The notes under the pieces: generated by a model
The model's database searches: none
The model's input: the letters and a program-made list of their open reading frames with translations, nothing else
What the model was told of the DNA's origin: nothing
Translations under genes and position numbers: made by a program
Shown: positions 62,893 to 64,000 of the stretch, one piece after another
Layout of the letters: every line of letters starts with the position of its first letter
Numbering within the stretch: position 1 is the stretch's first letter
Origin: Microvirga guangxiensis
Lineage (GTDB): Bacteria > Pseudomonadota > Alphaproteobacteria > Rhizobiales > Beijerinckiaceae
NCBI RefSeq assembly: GCF_900102135.1
Contig: NZ_FMVJ01000013.1
Coordinates: forward strand, 62,001-126,000
Direction: 5' to 3'
DNA: 64,000 bases

Positions 62893-63233
62893 CGGAACGT
62901 CATATTCAAACGCCAATCATGCATCGTGTTGTCGTGCACAATGGCTTGGTCTTCGTCGGCGGAACGGTCGCCGATGATGTGTCGGTCGGCTTGGAGGGGC
63001 AGACCGAGCAGATCCTCACCAAGTTCGACCAGTACCTGAGCGCCGCCGGCACGGACAAATCCCGCTTGCTGGCTGCGACGATCTTCCTGACGGATCTCAA
63101 CCGTAAGTCGGAGATGGATGCGGCCTGGAAGCGGTGGCTGGAAGCCAAAGACTTTCCGGCCCGCGCTACCGTTGGCGTTGCGGATCTTGGCGACGATACC
63201 CTTGTCGAGATCATGATAACGGCCGCATGCTAA
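62889..63233 (+). CDS. RidA-family enamine/imine deaminase
   Basis: 114 residues from a GTG at 62889 overlapping the previous stop by four bases (GTGA), with GAAAGGAAG upstream. RidA fold: HRVVVHNGLVFVGGTVADDV, then QILTKFDQYLSAAGTDKSRL, LLAATIFLTDLN and KDFPARATVGVADLGDDTLV with the conserved Arg. It hydrolyses reactive imine/enamine products, which is what the upstream oxidase would release. Last gene of the operon. Confidence 0.88.
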   Translation: MTERHIQTPIMHRVVVHNGLVFVGGTVADDVSVGLEGQTEQILTKFDQYLSAAGTDKSRLLAATIFLTDLNRKSEMDAAWKRWLEAKDFPARATVGVADLGDDTLVEIMITAAC

Positions 63234-63363
63234 TACGGAGCCGGCACCTCTAACCTGTATGTCGTTTTGATCGGACACTTGCCCCGACCTTCGGGCCGCT
63301 GATCGTCAGCGGCCCTCGATATTAAACCACGTCCTGGTGAGAGCACCTCGTCGCAGTTCCATA

Positions 63364-64000
63364 GGGCTCTGTGGCAATTCCTGGCGACAGATACAGAGAT
63401 GCCAGAATGCATGGTAGTCGATTATGCGACGAGCGCCTCGAACGTCTCGGCAAGCGAGAGGTTCGAATGCCAGGCGTACTTCGCCTGTTGTTTGCCCATC
63501 CTGTGGATCGTCTCAATCCCGCCCAAGATCACGTAGGCACTCTGTTTTGAGCTCGAGCATCGGGCGTATGCGCCTCTTGATAGCGCGATGATCCTGCTCG
63601 ATGCGATTGTTGAGGTAGGCACCTTCGGGTCCTGATCGGCCGGAGCCGAGGTCTTGAACGATCCAGCAGACGGCTTTCATCGTCTCACAGCAGGATGGCC
63701 TCCCGGTTCGCCTGGCCGCCGTCAATCCGGTCTGGACGACCATGCCTCTTTAGCGCCTTGCACAGAAAGCGTTTGGCCGCAGTGAGATTTCGCCTTGCGC
63801 TGAACCCGAACTCGACTGCCACCATTGCTGTCGATGGTGCGATACAGATAGCGCCACTGGCCTCAAACTTTGACATAGATCTCGTCCATGTGCCATCGGC
63901 CTGTGACAGCTCTCTTGCGTCGATTGAAGCGCTCTAGCAGTTCAGGCGCTTGCCGTAATGTCCACCGATGGATCATGGCATGCTCAACGGAGACACCGCG
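63364..64000 (-). mobile_element. IS6-family insertion sequence, decayed and cut by the window edge
   Basis: The left end is marked by GGGCTCTGTGGCAATTCC at about 63364, resembling IS6-family inverted repeats (GGCTCTGTTGCAAA type). The transposase reading frame inside is broken; the other end is outside the window. Confidence 0.6.
63422..64000 (-). pseudogene. IS6-family transposase, frameshifted and partial
   Basis: Pieces on the minus strand in different frames: MIHRWTLRQAPELLERFNRR, then KRAVTGRWHMDEIYVKV (first catalytic Asp) followed by a stop, GQWRYLYRTIDSNG, NLTAAKRFLCKALKRHGRPD, then TYLNNRIEQDHRAIKRR-like sequence with the catalytic Glu, and finally LSLAETFEALVA before the stop. At least one in-frame stop and several frameshifts make it inactive. 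Confidence 0.75.

Overview
This window reads as chromosome (or a large replicon) of a moderately high G+C alphaproteobacterium of the Rhizobiales, most likely a Methylobacteriaceae/Microvirga-like soil or plant-associated organism. That assignment is inference from family resemblance: many ABC and TRAP uptake systems for organic solutes, an opine-type oxidase cluster, an ECF41 sigma factor, and dispersed intergenic repeats. No rRNA, tRNA or CRISPR array was seen.

Layout. 1-13 kb is an eroded, mosaic stretch. It holds remnants of rarA, a maleylacetate reductase, an exonuclease C-terminus, a substrate-binding protein with an in-frame stop, and a kdpE tail. Among them sit intact genes: a secreted trypsin-like protease, a WYL regulator fused in frame to a glutathione S-transferase, an AI-2E-type permease with a C-terminal GAF domain, and an IS1182-like element. 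13-24.3 kb is a compact divergent catabolic locus. One arm encodes a CUT1 sugar ABC transporter, an argininosuccinate-lyase-like enzyme and a PfkB kinase. The other arm encodes a ROK regulator, a large PIG-L deacetylase and an EamA exporter. This is the best candidate for an undescribed pathway. 24.4-28.6 kb has an SDR, a small P-loop kinase, a HAD phosphatase, a NIPSNAP protein and a Mn-catalase remnant.

28.7-36.7 kb is a second catabolic locus: a TRAP transporter, three SDR dehydrogenases, an FAH-family hydrolase, a cupin and an IclR regulator. Two matching palindromes in the divergent promoter region are probable IclR operators. 37-39.3 kb is a second IS1182-type element inserted in a dispersed repeat, followed by an MFS fragment. 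39.3-42.6 kb carries an MFS-WrbA pair and a divergent LysR gene. 42.8-47.1 kb is an envelope-signalling locus: an OmpR/PhoQ-type two-component system, three small PepSY-like periplasmic proteins, a cytochrome b561 and a further periplasmic protein. Identical CTGACA-N5-CTGACA boxes lie upstream of two of its transcription units.

47.3-53.1 kb encodes an aquaporin overlapping a family 1 glycosidase, an alpha/beta hydrolase, a lytic transglycosylase and a hypothetical secreted protein. 53.7-55.0 kb is an ECF41 sigma factor with its partner monooxygenase-like gene, preceded by a sequence fitting the known ECF41 promoter. 55.4-57.6 kb contains rearranged or broken genes and two small secreted Asp/Arg-rich proteins. 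58-63.2 kb is an opine or D-amino-acid oxidase operon (solute-binding protein, two flavoprotein subunits, 2Fe-2S subunit, RidA) with a divergent LysR regulator. The window ends in a decayed IS6-family element.

Overall theme: intact solute-scavenging operons separated by remnants, insertion sequences and dispersed repeats, consistent with repeated gain and loss in an accessory-rich region.
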